Shown piece by piece: positions 54,746-63,777 of a DNA stretch of 64,000 bases (position 1 is its first letter; each line of letters opens with the position of its first letter). This DNA is from Williamsia sp. (GTDB lineage Bacteria; Bacteroidota; Bacteroidia; Chitinophagales; Chitinophagaceae). Below the pieces are notes generated by a model that was not told the DNA's origin, did not search any database, and saw nothing but the letters and a program-made list of their open reading frames with translations. Position numbers and translations under genes: made by a program. The stretch is from positions 1-64,000 of the forward strand of contig JADCRZ010000031.1 in NCBI GenBank assembly GCA_015069695.1. The letters run 5' to 3'.

Positions 54746-55728
54746 ATCCATTTACCTACTCAAGACCAACCGACGTGCCGGCCGCCGTGCAGGATGTAGC
54801 AACGCATGCAGAAGCAAAATTTATAGCAGGCGGTACCAACCTCCTCGACCTGATGAAAGAGAATGTGATGAAGCCCCATCACCTGGTCGATATATCGAGG
54901 CTGGCCCTGAACAAGATTGAAGAAAACGGAAAAGGCGGACTCCGGCTGGGAGCGCTTGTAACCAATGCCGCTACCGCTTACCATCCCGAAGTGGAAAAGC
55001 GCTATCCGCTGTTATCAAAAGCGATCCTGGCAGGTGCTTCTCCCCAGCTCCGCAATATGGCTACGGATGGCGGCAATCTGTTGCAGCGCACCCGCTGTTA
55101 TTATTTCTACGATGTAGCAACACCCTGTAACAAACGGGAACCAGGCAGCGGCTGCTCTGCCATCAAAGGATACAACCGCATCCATGCCATTTTAGGTGCC
55201 AGCGAGCAATGCATTGCCACCCACCCTTCCGATATGTGCATAGCCCTTGCGGCGTTGAATGCTACTGTACTGGTTACCAGCAAGCGGGGAGATCGCAGTA
55301 TTCCGTTTGCTGAATTTCACAGGCTGCCCGGTGATACGCCGCAGCTTGATAATACCCTTGAGCCAGATGAAATTATTACGGCTATCGACCTGCCGGAAAA
55401 AGGATTCGCCGAAAACCACACTTACCTGAAAATACGTGACCGGGCTTCCTATGCCTTTGCCCTGGTATCTGTAGCAGCGGCATTGGAGCTGGAGGGAAAT
55501 ACGATCCGGGAAGCACGCATTGCCTTGGGCGGCGTAGCACACAAACCCTGGCGGAACGAAGCAGCAGAAGCATCGCTGGCAGGTAAGCCTGCAACAAAAG
55601 AAAACTTTCAGCAGGTTGCGGGCATGATCATCAGCGGCGCAAAAGGATACGAACACAACCAATTTAAAATCGAACTGGCAAAGCGGGCCATTGTACGGGC
55701 ACTTAGCCAGGCAGCAAAATTGATCTGA
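54742..55728 (+). CDS. Molybdenum hydroxylase FAD subunit
   Basis: A 328-residue FAD-binding subunit that carries electrons between the FeS clusters and an acceptor. The FAD motif is FIAGGTNLLDLMKE (about 28-41), and ATDGGNLLQRTRCYYFYD..PCNKREPGSGCSAIKG (about 112-147) carries cysteines as in E. coli PaoB, where an added [4Fe-4S] cluster sits. Start ATG 54742 is preceded by GGAGG at 54731-54735, a clear Shine-Dalgarno, and lies inside the stop region of the small subunit gene. The large subunit follows after two bases. A paoABC-like operon is implied. Confidence 0.93.
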   Translation: MNPFTYSRPTDVPAAVQDVATHAEAKFIAGGTNLLDLMKENVMKPHHLVDISRLALNKIEENGKGGLRLGALVTNAATAYHPEVEKRYPLLSKAILAGASPQLRNMATDGGNLLQRTRCYYFYDVATPCNKREPGSGCSAIKGYNRIHAILGASEQCIATHPSDMCIALAALNATVLVTSKRGDRSIPFAEFHRLPGDTPQLDNTLEPDEIITAIDLPEKGFAENHTYLKIRDRASYAFALVSVAAALELEGNTIREARIALGGVAHKPWRNEAAEASLAGKPATKENFQQVAGMIISGAKGYEHNQFKIELAKRAIVRALSQAAKLI

Positions 55729-55730
55729 CA

Positions 55731-57965
55731 ATGTCATCCACCAATTACGTAGGCAAACCGGTTAGCCGGGTCGATGGTTATGCCAAGGTTACCGGGCAGG
55801 CACGGTATGCAGTAGAGCATCATGTTCCCAATTTATTGTATGGTTTTATTGTAAACAGTGCCATTGCAAAAGGCTCTGTCACCACCCTTGATACCAGTGA
55901 AGCCTTAAAAGTACCCGGTGTGGTGCAGGTGTTTACGCACAAGAACACCCCAAGCCTGGCCTGGTTCGACCGCAGTTATAAAGACCAGGATTCGGTTCCT
56001 GGTTCGCCATTCAGGCCGCTGCACAGTGAGAAGATCCGGTTTAGCATGCAGCCCATAGCACTGGTGGTGGCAGAAACGTTTGAGCTTGCGCGTTATGCCT
56101 CCACGCTACTAAAAATTGAATACAAAGAAGAGTCATCCTCCACCAATCTGAGCGAATCGCTTCCCCAAGCGCATGAAGCGCCCAAAGGAAAAGAAGGTTA
56201 TATGCCGCCCAAGTCGCGCGGCCATGCAAAAAAAGCTTTTTCTGCCGCACCGGTCAAGATACAGGCAGAATATATCCATGGCGCCGAGCACCACAATCCG
56301 ATGGAGATGCACGGCAGCATGGCCATCTATGAGAAAGGAGGAAAACTGCTCGTGTATGATAAGACGCAAGGAGTTGCCAATACCCAGGAGTATGTCAAAA
56401 AAGTATTTGGCTTATCAAAAGACGATGTAAGGGTTTTGTCGCCCTATGTAGGAGGGGCTTTTGGCTCGGGCTTGCGTCCGCAGTACCAGCTGTTCATGGC
56501 GGTGCTGGCAGCGCTTGAGCTCAAACAGTCTGTAAAAGTATCGCTTACCCGGCAGCAAATGTTTTCTTTTGGCCACCGGCCAAAAAGCCTGCAGCGCTTG
56601 GCGTTGAGTGCTGCCAGCGATGGAACCCTGCAATCTATCGAGCATACATGCTATAGCGAGACCTCCCGGTTCGAAGATTACACGGAGGTAGTTGTAAACT
56701 GGTCGGGGCTTCTGTACCAGTGCGCGAATGTAGAACTGGACTACCAGCTGGTGAAGCTGGATGTGTACACGCCAATCGATATGCGCGCGCCGGGTGCTGT
56801 AACAGGTATATATGCGTTGGAATGCGCCATGGATGAGCTGGCTGTTGCATTGAACATAGATCCGCTCGATCTCCGGTTAAGAAATTATGCACCGGAGGAC
56901 CAGAATGAGAAAAAGCCTTTTTCCAGCAAAGAGTTAAGAGCCTGTTACCTGCAGGGCGCTGAAAAGTTTGGCTGGAACAAAAGGAACAAGGAGCCCCGCT
57001 CTATGCGCGAGGGCAACCAACTGGTGGGCTGGGGTATGGCCAGTGCTTCCTGGGACGCCCAGCAGCAAAAATGTGCTGCAAAAGCCTTGTTGACGCCCGA
57101 TGGAAAACTAACCGTCAGCAGCGGCACGGCTGACATCGGCACAGGCACCTATACGATCATGACGCAAATTGCCGCGGAAACCCTTGGCCTCCCCATTGAG
57201 CAGGTAGAGTTCAAGCTGGGCGACAGCTCGCTGCCTGAAGCTCCGCTGGAAGGCGGCTCCTGGACAGCTGTTTCTGTAGGCTCGGCCGTAAAAGCTACAT
57301 GTGAAGAGGTCGGACAGAAATTGCTCAAGCTGGCCAAAAAGAAAAAAGACTCGCCACTGGCAAATGCCGGCGCGGAAGACGTTGTATTTGAAAATGGCTA
57401 TATCATCCTGAAGAAGGATCCTGCTGCAGCTGTTTCCATTCTTGATATCATACGGGATGAAAGGGAAGACATCGAAGTAGAATCTGCTGCTATGCCCGGT
57501 ATGATAGATAAACTGAAATATTCATTTCATTCCCACTCAGCTGTTTTTGCCGAAGTAAAAGTGGATGAAGACCTGGGTACCATTCACGTAACCCGTGTAG
57601 TGAGCGCCATCGCAGGCGGACGCGTCTTAAATCCAAAAACGGCCCGCAGTCAGATATTGGGGGCTGTGGTCTGGGGCATCAGCATGGCCTTGCAGGAAGA
57701 CTCCGTGATCGATCACAATTTCGGCCGCTTCATGAACCACAACTATGCAGAGTACCATGTTCCGGTAAATGCCGACATTCAAAATATAGAAGTCATTTTT
57801 GTAGAAGAAGAAGACGACATCATCAACCCCTTGGGCGCAAAAGGCCTGGGTGAGATCGGCATCGTGGGCGTAGCCGGCGCCATCGCCAACGCTGTCTACC
57901 ATGCCACCGGCAAACGCATCCGGAAGTTGCCGATTCAGTTGGATAACGTGCTGTCTGAACCATGA
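55731..57965 (+). CDS. Molybdenum hydroxylase large subunit (molybdopterin)
   Basis: A 744-residue catalytic subunit of the PaoC/YagR type. It starts YVGKPVSRVDGYAKVTGQARYAVEH. Molybdopterin-contact regions are SPYVGGAFGSGLRPQ (about 236-250), IDMRAPGAVTGIYALECAMDEL and GGSWTAVSVGSAVKATCEE. The catalytic glutamate is Glu708 in GLGEIGIVGVAG. It probably oxidises aldehydes or aromatic heterocycles; substrate not determined. Accessory genes such as xdhC-like maturation factors are not in the window. The last codons, LSEP then TGA, come from a palindromic repeat that forms the following intergenic region. Confidence 0.94.
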   Translation: MSSTNYVGKPVSRVDGYAKVTGQARYAVEHHVPNLLYGFIVNSAIAKGSVTTLDTSEALKVPGVVQVFTHKNTPSLAWFDRSYKDQDSVPGSPFRPLHSEKIRFSMQPIALVVAETFELARYASTLLKIEYKEESSSTNLSESLPQAHEAPKGKEGYMPPKSRGHAKKAFSAAPVKIQAEYIHGAEHHNPMEMHGSMAIYEKGGKLLVYDKTQGVANTQEYVKKVFGLSKDDVRVLSPYVGGAFGSGLRPQYQLFMAVLAALELKQSVKVSLTRQQMFSFGHRPKSLQRLALSAASDGTLQSIEHTCYSETSRFEDYTEVVVNWSGLLYQCANVELDYQLVKLDVYTPIDMRAPGAVTGIYALECAMDELAVALNIDPLDLRLRNYAPEDQNEKKPFSSKELRACYLQGAEKFGWNKRNKEPRSMREGNQLVGWGMASASWDAQQQKCAAKALLTPDGKLTVSSGTADIGTGTYTIMTQIAAETLGLPIEQVEFKLGDSSLPEAPLEGGSWTAVSVGSAVKATCEEVGQKLLKLAKKKKDSPLANAGAEDVVFENGYIILKKDPAAAVSILDIIRDEREDIEVESAAMPGMIDKLKYSFHSHSAVFAEVKVDEDLGTIHVTRVVSAIAGGRVLNPKTARSQILGAVVWGISMALQEDSVIDHNFGRFMNHNYAEYHVPVNADIQNIEVIFVEEEDDIINPLGAKGLGEIGIVGVAGAIANAVYHATGKRIRKLPIQLDNVLSEP

Positions 57966-58166
57966 TTCTAAGGATTGAAAGATAAGTGGATGGAGTAAAG
58001 AAGCGTTTATCTTTCCGCTTTGTCATTCCGCACAGGGCGCAGGATCAGCCTGCCGGTGCAACAGTCACAGCGCCCTTACGGGATGACAAAACAAAAAAAG
58101 CAACCTTATACACCCGTATCCAATCCTCTTCATCTGATGATCCCTGAAATCAAGGTTCCAGACAAT
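57953..58166. repeat. Palindromic repeat, copy 3 (degenerate), with a second palindrome inside
   Basis: Outer arms: GTCTGAACCATGATT (57955-57968 region, covering the stop of the large subunit gene) and AAATCAAGGTTCCAGAC (58148-58164 region, covering the stop of the HD-Pnk gene). The arms have diverged further than in copy 2. Inside lies a separate inverted repeat: TTTGTCATTCCG..GGGCGC (58019-58040) with GCGCCC..CGGGATGACAAA (58070-58090). The nested structure fills the gap between two convergent genes and may stop transcription from both. Confidence 0.7.
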
Positions 58167-59256
58167 ACACCACCTCATGCGCCTCCTCCAATAGAGGTAC
58201 TTCCAGTTTATCAATGAGCTTTTCTATTATTTGCCTGGGTAGCGCCGCCTCCCGGTTGTTGTTTTGCTGGTGCAGCTTTTTATAAGCGGCTTCTATGTAT
58301 ACAATCCTGACAAAGGCTTTGTAGGTAACAAAAAGTTCGATAAGCTGATCACGCAGTTGGCGGGTAATGTTGGTCGCATTCCAGACAAAATCTTTTTGTG
58401 CCCGCAGATGGGCCCTTGCTTGTTCCTTCGCCAGCTGGATAACTGTACCATTGCCGCTTTTATCGGTTGGTGAAATTTTATGGGCTCTTCGGATATCATC
58501 AAGGTTGATAACAGGCCAGTCCCTGTAATGCTGTTTTGTGTACGTGTCCTTTCCCGCTCCGGGTAAACCCGATAGCAAGACCACTGTGGACCCGAACTCA
58601 TCAAACGGTACAAAATCAGGATAGCTGTCTTCTCTTTTGAAATAATAAAACTTCGCATGGGCAGTGGAAAAGGGATATGGCCTGCCCCAGCATCCTGTTT
58701 CCTCACACAAAGCCTGGAAAAGCCCGATCCGGTAAAGCAGCTCCTGCTGGTCAGGCGCTATTCTTCCCAGCACATCGGCAGATGCCAGCATCGCGAGCAG
58801 TTTTGTATCTACCTGCAGACTGGCCTGGATAACAGCTTTTTGTGGATCCTTTTTTTCCAGGGCCCACAAGGGAAGTCCGTGATAGCGAACCAGGGAGCAT
58901 ACCTGTTCCCTGATCCGGAACGGAGCGGAAAGCCGGTACAGCAGGCTGCGGCTTGTTAGCGCACCCCTTTTTGCATGACCTTTAGACGTGATGGTTCCAT
59001 CAGGTTCTGTTACTGTTGTGGAGCGTTTTTCCACATCGTGCAAAAGAGCGGCGGCCTGCAGGATATGCTGGTCTTGTACCGGTAAATCCTGATAACCACT
59101 TACCTGCTCCAGGGCTTTCAATACCAGCTGGGTGTGGATAGCTACATCGCCTTCGGCATGATAACGGGCGTCCTGCGGCACGCCTTTCATACCTTGTACC
59201 CAGTCAAACTCCTTCTCAAGCAAGAACCATTGCATATGTTCAATCAGTTGCCACAT
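58150..59256 (-). CDS. HD-Pnk: HD phosphoesterase fused to 5'-OH polynucleotide kinase
   Basis: A 368-residue two-domain protein. The N-terminal HD domain (about 1-190) has RYHAEGDVAIHT, AALLHDVEKRST (His73-Asp74) and SADVLGR. The C-terminal P-loop kinase has SGLPGAGKDTYTKQH (about 229-243) and NLDDIRR (251-257). The order matches HD-Pnk enzymes, which remove 3' or 2',3'-cyclic phosphates and phosphorylate 5'-OH ends; the prototype from Runella slithyformis was characterised biochemically. The start at 59256 is chosen because AAGGAGG lies just upstream on the minus strand and overlaps the ligase stop by 17 bp. The C-terminal LEP and TGA fall in the palindromic repeat. Confidence 0.9.
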   Translation of the reverse strand: MWQLIEHMQWFLLEKEFDWVQGMKGVPQDARYHAEGDVAIHTQLVLKALEQVSGYQDLPVQDQHILQAAALLHDVEKRSTTVTEPDGTITSKGHAKRGALTSRSLLYRLSAPFRIREQVCSLVRYHGLPLWALEKKDPQKAVIQASLQVDTKLLAMLASADVLGRIAPDQQELLYRIGLFQALCEETGCWGRPYPFSTAHAKFYYFKREDSYPDFVPFDEFGSTVVLLSGLPGAGKDTYTKQHYRDWPVINLDDIRRAHKISPTDKSGNGTVIQLAKEQARAHLRAQKDFVWNATNITRQLRDQLIELFVTYKAFVRIVYIEAAYKKLHQQNNNREAALPRQIIEKLIDKLEVPLLEEAHEVVYCLEP

Positions 59257-59950
59257 AGTTGCCTCCTTCCTGTATAAGGGGGGCACGTTTCCAATGACGG
59301 GTCCAGTGTTCATCGGTTTTGACGTGCCCTTTTCTTACATATTTAAATACATTGTTTTTAAATGCTTCTGTTGCGTAGTGAGCCATATTGCGGCTCACGA
59401 TGCCTTCCATGCTGGCAGGCTTTCCTGTAACCGCGTCTACCGGATCGTACCGGCCAGGACCCGCCGTCAGCTGCAGCAGGTCTTCTTCGAACCTGCTTTT
59501 GCTTGCCGGCGTTGTTGTAATTGACAGCTCCGGAACAGTAGGCAGGTCAAGCAGGGCTGCATAGAATTTTGTTTCTTCCCAGCTAAGCCAGATCCCTTTT
59601 TCCCGCACGGCAAATACATAAAAATGATGGTCAAGCTGCCGGTACTGAAGCGAATGGATGGCATAGCAATTTTCCAGGAACACTTCCAACTCGCCCAGCT
59701 CCCGCCTGATCTGCCCCCAGTACTGGCGGATGGTTGTTGTCCAGGGTGAAGCAGTGGGTGCCGCATGCGAGCGTGCAAATACACCAAACCTGCTCAGGCA
59801 GTTGTTTTCACCATCCATTTTTTCGGTATGAACCAGCTTGTCAATGCGCTGCACATCAAGCCAGTAATCGTGGTTGATCCTGTCGTCACTTGTGGTGCCG
59901 GGTGAAAAAGGATAATGATAGGTACGGCCGTATTTTTCACTTTGTGCCAT
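59240..59950 (-). CDS. ATP-dependent RNA/polynucleotide ligase
   Basis: A 236-residue nucleotidyltransferase of the covalent ligase superfamily. Motif I is TEKMDGENN, where Lys44 becomes adenylated; motif III-like HHFYVFAVREKG (about 106-117), motif IV MEGIVSRN (about 175-182) and motif V FKYVRKGHVK (about 199-208) follow. It has the compact size of a ligase without added domains, similar to T4 Rnl2-like enzymes. In HD-Pnk operons the ligase seals ends healed by the partner. Here HD-Pnk follows with a 17-bp overlap, so the two are translated together. No damage-inducing ribotoxin gene is adjacent. Confidence 0.9.
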   Translation of the reverse strand: MAQSEKYGRTYHYPFSPGTTSDDRINHDYWLDVQRIDKLVHTEKMDGENNCLSRFGVFARSHAAPTASPWTTTIRQYWGQIRRELGELEVFLENCYAIHSLQYRQLDHHFYVFAVREKGIWLSWEETKFYAALLDLPTVPELSITTTPASKSRFEEDLLQLTAGPGRYDPVDAVTGKPASMEGIVSRNMAHYATEAFKNNVFKYVRKGHVKTDEHWTRHWKRAPLIQEGGNYVATD

Positions 59951-60275
59951 AATCTTGCATAAAAAATGTGTTGACCTGCAACACGCCTATTAATCGGATA
60001 GGGTGATGTGAGGACAACAAAAAAGATAAGTCCTGAAATTAAAGTAGATAAACAGCTTCATGGCACGCGTCAAAGGGATGCGTACAAATGAAGATGAGGA
60101 AGAGGAATGCAATTACATACAGGCAGCTTGAAAAGGATGGGCAACTTATTTGCAGGGGCAAATTTCATTGAAAAAATCTAATAAGCAAAATCGGCTATGC
60201 CGCATTGTGGTAAGCTGCATTTTTTCACAGGGGAAACTTGTCGGAATATTTCTACATTTAAGCAAAATAGCCATT
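59951..60275. other. Intergenic region between divergent genes
   Basis: About 325 bp between the ligase gene (minus) and the SMP-30-like gene (plus). It must hold both promoters, but I could not fix one; a TACATTTA at 60252-60259 resembles a -7 element without a good -33. Short open frames here have no family features. No repeat or RNA gene is evident. Confidence 0.4.
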
Positions 60276-61241
60276 ATGAAATCAGGGGTATGTATAGTCT
60301 TTGTCGCTGCCTGGATGGGGTTGGCGGGCTTTTGTGAGCGCGGGTTTTCTGCTGGACCAGGGGTTTCGTCATCTTCTTCCGTTCAACATGATACAATTAC
60401 GCCGGGCAGCAGCAAGTTATTTGCAAGTGATGCCAAGCTGCAACCTATTTCAGCGCAGTTCAGCTTTACCGAAGGACCGGCAGTTGATAAAAAAGGAAAC
60501 ATATTCTTTACAGATCAGCCCAATAACAAGATCTGGAAATATGCTACTGATGGCACGTTGTCTCTTTTCATGGAGGGAGCGGGCCGGTCGAACGGCTTAT
60601 ATTTTGACCGGAAGGGCAACCTGCTTTCCTGTGCGGATGAGAAGGATGAGCTGTGGTCGATCAGTCCGGATAAAAAGATCACGGTGCTGGTGAAGGGTTT
60701 CAAAGGCCACCGCCTCAATGGCCCGAATGATCTGTGGATGGATCCCAAAGGAGGCATCTACTTTACGGATCCTTATTACCAGCGGTCTTACTGGGATCGT
60801 ACCTCGCCTGATCCTGAACTGAAAGGAGAAAAGTTATATTACCTGCCGAATGGCAAGAACGAGCCGGTGCTTGTTGACAGCAACCTGGTGCGGCCCAACG
60901 GGATCGTGGGCACGCCGGATGGTAAATCACTTTATGTGGCCGATATAAAGGCCAACAAAACATACCGCTACAAAATCAACCCGGACGGATCACTGCAGGA
61001 CCGGCAGCTTTTTATCAGCCAGGGTTCCGATGGCATCACGCTCGACAGCAAAGGCAATCTGTACCTGACAGGAAACGGGGTGACCATCTACAATGGAACG
61101 GGAGAAAAGATCGACCATATTGATGTGCCCGCCAAATGGACAGCCAATCTTTGCTTCGGTGGAAAAAACCGGACTGACCTGTTTATCACCGCATCGGAAT
61201 CTATTTTTGTGTTTCCTATGCTGGTAAAGGGCGTAGAGTAA
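60276..61241 (+). CDS. SMP-30/gluconolactonase family protein, secreted
   Basis: A 321-residue six-bladed beta-propeller. An N-terminal signal-like stretch (VCIVFVAAWMGLAGF) precedes the propeller. Metal-binding and active-site features are FTEGPAVDKKGNIFFTD (about 65-81, with Glu as metal ligand), GRSNGLYFDRKGNLLSC, GHRLNGPNDLWMDPKGGIYFTDPYY (about 147-171) and SQGSDGITLDSKGNLYLTG. It is probably a lactonase or related hydrolase; substrate is unknown. The ATG at 60276 is chosen over the open TTG at 60150. It is convergent with the carboxylesterase gene, with 146 bp between, including a small ATGTTCC hairpin at 61293-61310. Confidence 0.88.
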   Translation: MKSGVCIVFVAAWMGLAGFCERGFSAGPGVSSSSSVQHDTITPGSSKLFASDAKLQPISAQFSFTEGPAVDKKGNIFFTDQPNNKIWKYATDGTLSLFMEGAGRSNGLYFDRKGNLLSCADEKDELWSISPDKKITVLVKGFKGHRLNGPNDLWMDPKGGIYFTDPYYQRSYWDRTSPDPELKGEKLYYLPNGKNEPVLVDSNLVRPNGIVGTPDGKSLYVADIKANKTYRYKINPDGSLQDRQLFISQGSDGITLDSKGNLYLTGNGVTIYNGTGEKIDHIDVPAKWTANLCFGGKNRTDLFITASESIFVFPMLVKGVE

Positions 61242-61387
61242 ACCCTTCTGTCGTTCTGCGGTACCAAACTGAATTTGAGCGTATGGTATCCTATGTTCCT
61301 ACCGGAACATGGAAGGCTATACTCCTGAATTCAATTTGATATCAAATCCCGTTTATCTGAAAAAGATTAGAAGGAATCTGCTTTAAG

Positions 61388-63016
61388 CTATTTATCCTTT
61401 CGCAAAGTTTCAAAGAAAAGATATCCTTGCCTGTTTTTTTCCGGTTCGGCCCTTGTGTGCACGTCTATGTTCATGACGCCAACCGGACCGCTGCCGGAAG
61501 CCGCCGGCCATAGGGGAAGACCTGTTCCGTTTGGATTGCCGGTTTTAATAAAATTGGCGAAATACGCCTGCATAACGGCAGATATGGTAAAGTCTTCAGA
61601 TTGCCAATCGTACACGTGGTTGGTAGGCAGGTTGCCCAGGGCATATTCTATTTCTGCTGAATGAGAGGCTCCGTGGTTGGCTGCAACCCTGTTGGCAGCT
61701 ATAATGGAATCTTTCCCGGCTGATACACCTGCTTCTATCAGGAGCTTGGCTTTGGCCAGCTTTGTAATAGGGCGGGGCCGTGCATAAAAATAGCGATATA
61801 CTGGCTTGCCGCCTGTCTTGGTTTGCAGCTCGCACCATTTCCAGGTACCATATCCAATAAACTGGTCGGAAGCCCATTTGGTAGCAATGGCTTCTACTTC
61901 TGCATCGGAAGAGGCATTGTATCCCTTCAGCGCGGCAGCTGACTGATCGCCATAGCGTTTCTGCATGGCTTGCGTATAATTGGCGAGGGTGGGGGCATCC
62001 TGTCCGAGGATAGATCTGTAGTTTCCTTCTTCAGAGTTCCAGCCGGCCAGCAGGGGTACATGCGCTTGCTCACCGGCAGTATAGATTTGAAGCGGTGATT
62101 TGGGAAAGAAGTACCCATCCACTGTTACCGGAAATCTTCCGGCCCCGGGCTTTTCGGCCGCTTCCAGCAGCTGTTGTGCTGGGATGGCCCGGAGATCAGC
62201 CAGGGACTTGGCACCGAGGCTTTCGGCAAACTGTACACCCAATTTTTCTGCGTCTGCGAGGGGTGTTGGTGCATTGAGGCCAAGCAGGGAGCCGCTTTCT
62301 CCAATAGCACCTGCGATTAAATTCCTGGACAGGGGAGAAGCCATCTGGGCACTCACAGAAAACGATCCGGCTGATTCGCCGGCGATGGTAACTTTAGCCG
62401 GGTCGCCGCCAAAGGCAGCGATGTTTTGTTGCACCCAGTGCAGGGCTGCACTTTGATCAAGCAGGCCGTAGTTGCCCGAAGCATGATGCGCGGACTCTTT
62501 CGTAAGCTCCGGGTGGGCAAAGAATCCGAATACAGAAAGCCGGTAATTTACGGTAACTGCAACAATGCCTTTTCTGGCCATGCTTTCTCCATCGTAGCGG
62601 TATTCAGAACCATCACCTGCCCGGAAGCCGCCGCCAAAAAAATAAACCAGTACAGGCAGCCGTTCAGAAAAAGTTTTGGCCGGTGTCCACACATTGAGAT
62701 AAAGGCAATCTTCATTTACGCCCTCCGAGCGAAACATCATATCACTATAGAGCGGCAGCTGCATGGCCCTTGGACCAAACTTGTCTGCCTTGCGCACGCC
62801 CTGCCAGTTTGCAGGTGCTTGCGGCTCACGCCAGCGCAGCTCGCCCACAGGGGGCTTGGCAAATGGCACACCTTTAAAAATGCTGATCCCCGAACTGTTA
62901 ACCCCCTCCAGCAAACCATTGCCGGTTTTCACCCGGGGCGCAACATCATTATTTGATTGAGCAAGCAACAAGGAGGAAACAAGCAAAGTAATCGTTAAAA
63001 AAGCCAGTTTTTTCAT
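61388..63016 (-). CDS. Type-B carboxylesterase, secreted
   Basis: A 542-residue alpha/beta-hydrolase of the carboxylesterase/lipase family with a signal peptide (about 1-19, SSLLLAQ). The nucleophile is the serine in IAGESAGSFS (about 205-214), the acid is the glutamate in WNSEEGN (about 324-330) and the histidine lies in GASHSAEIEY (about 440-449). The oxyanion loop is YFFGGGFRAG, and NEDCLYLNVWTP is the usual family motif with disulfide-forming Cys. Substrate is unknown; xenobiotic or storage esters are typical. Alone on its strand, it is preceded by a palindromic repeat. Confidence 0.93.
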   Translation of the reverse strand: MKKLAFLTITLLVSSLLLAQSNNDVAPRVKTGNGLLEGVNSSGISIFKGVPFAKPPVGELRWREPQAPANWQGVRKADKFGPRAMQLPLYSDMMFRSEGVNEDCLYLNVWTPAKTFSERLPVLVYFFGGGFRAGDGSEYRYDGESMARKGIVAVTVNYRLSVFGFFAHPELTKESAHHASGNYGLLDQSAALHWVQQNIAAFGGDPAKVTIAGESAGSFSVSAQMASPLSRNLIAGAIGESGSLLGLNAPTPLADAEKLGVQFAESLGAKSLADLRAIPAQQLLEAAEKPGAGRFPVTVDGYFFPKSPLQIYTAGEQAHVPLLAGWNSEEGNYRSILGQDAPTLANYTQAMQKRYGDQSAAALKGYNASSDAEVEAIATKWASDQFIGYGTWKWCELQTKTGGKPVYRYFYARPRPITKLAKAKLLIEAGVSAGKDSIIAANRVAANHGASHSAEIEYALGNLPTNHVYDWQSEDFTISAVMQAYFANFIKTGNPNGTGLPLWPAASGSGPVGVMNIDVHTRAEPEKNRQGYLFFETLRKDK

Positions 63017-63036
63017 AGAGGCAATTTAGGTATTTT

Positions 63037-63122
63037 TCTGAACCATGATTTACAGGATGAGGAGGGATTGTCTGAACCATGATCCAGACATTTCCTTCCA
63101 TCCTGTAAATCATGGTTCAGAC
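63037..63122. repeat. Palindromic repeat, copy 4
   Basis: The left arm TCTGAACCATGATTTACAGG.. (63037-63058) and the right arm (63100-63121) are perfect inverted complements over 22 bp. A second partial copy (GTCTGAACCATGATCCAGAC) sits in the spacer around 63070-63089, so alternative pairing is possible. The right arm contains the stop codon (TGA at 63117-63119) of the response-regulator gene; its left end is 21 bp before the carboxylesterase start. Both genes are on the minus strand, so it may insulate them. Confidence 0.85.
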
Positions 63123-63773
63123 AATTTTGTAAATCCCCTTCTTGATAGCGAATATCACAACGCCGGCCATGCTTTTGGCGCCGATTTTACGGGAGATGTC
63201 CTTTCGATAGCTGTCTACGGTGTGGATGCTGAGGTGCAGCTCTGCGGCAATTTCTTTGCTGGTGAGTTCTTTGCAGATGCAGTGAATGATTTGCTTTTCT
63301 GTTTCAGACAAAACCAGCTTGGTGTTTTTATGCGGATTAAAGCCGCTGGCTGAGATGCGCCGGATGGTGTCGAACGAAATGGTTCTGCTGTAATAAGGCT
63401 GGTGGTGATAAACGGTTTCAATGGCTTCCAGGATCTCATCCTTGCCTGCATTTTTCAGCAGGTAGCCCATGGCGCCGGCTTCCAGTACATCTACTACCAT
63501 GTAATCGTAGTTGTCCATGGTGAGCGCCAGCATCCTGATGTAAGGATACAGGCGGGCTACATGTTTAATAGCTTCGATACCGCCCATGTTGGGCATATGA
63601 ATGTCCAGCACAATCACATCCGGCTGCACTTGGGTGAGCAATCCCAGGAGTTGCAATCCATCTTCTGCCTCACCGATAAGATGGATATTCTTTTCCCGTC
63701 TCAACATCATCTTCAACCCTTCCAAATAAGCAGGATGGTCATCTGCTATCACCACTGAAATCTTCTCTTCCAT
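63117..63773 (-). CDS. LuxR/NarL-family response regulator
   Basis: A 218-residue transcription factor. The receiver domain (about 1-125) has VVIADDHPAYLEGL with the acidic pair, phosphoacceptor aspartate in VIVLDIHMPNMGG (about 50-62) and the conserved lysine in LLKNAGKDE. The C-terminal LuxR HTH (about 150-212) contains LTSKEIAAELHLSIHTVDSYRKDISRKIG. The cognate histidine kinase gene ends 4 bases upstream on the same strand and probably controls it. Regulated genes are not shown. The last codon and stop lie in the palindromic repeat. Confidence 0.95.
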   Translation of the reverse strand: MEEKISVVIADDHPAYLEGLKMMLRREKNIHLIGEAEDGLQLLGLLTQVQPDVIVLDIHMPNMGGIEAIKHVARLYPYIRMLALTMDNYDYMVVDVLEAGAMGYLLKNAGKDEILEAIETVYHHQPYYSRTISFDTIRRISASGFNPHKNTKLVLSETEKQIIHCICKELTSKEIAAELHLSIHTVDSYRKDISRKIGAKSMAGVVIFAIKKGIYKIV

Positions 63774-63777
63774 AGCT

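Noticed and set aside
61293-61310. Short ATGTTCC/GGAACAT hairpin as a terminator
   Set aside because: Stem of only seven pairs with no T run on either strand; mentioned only as a minor structure.
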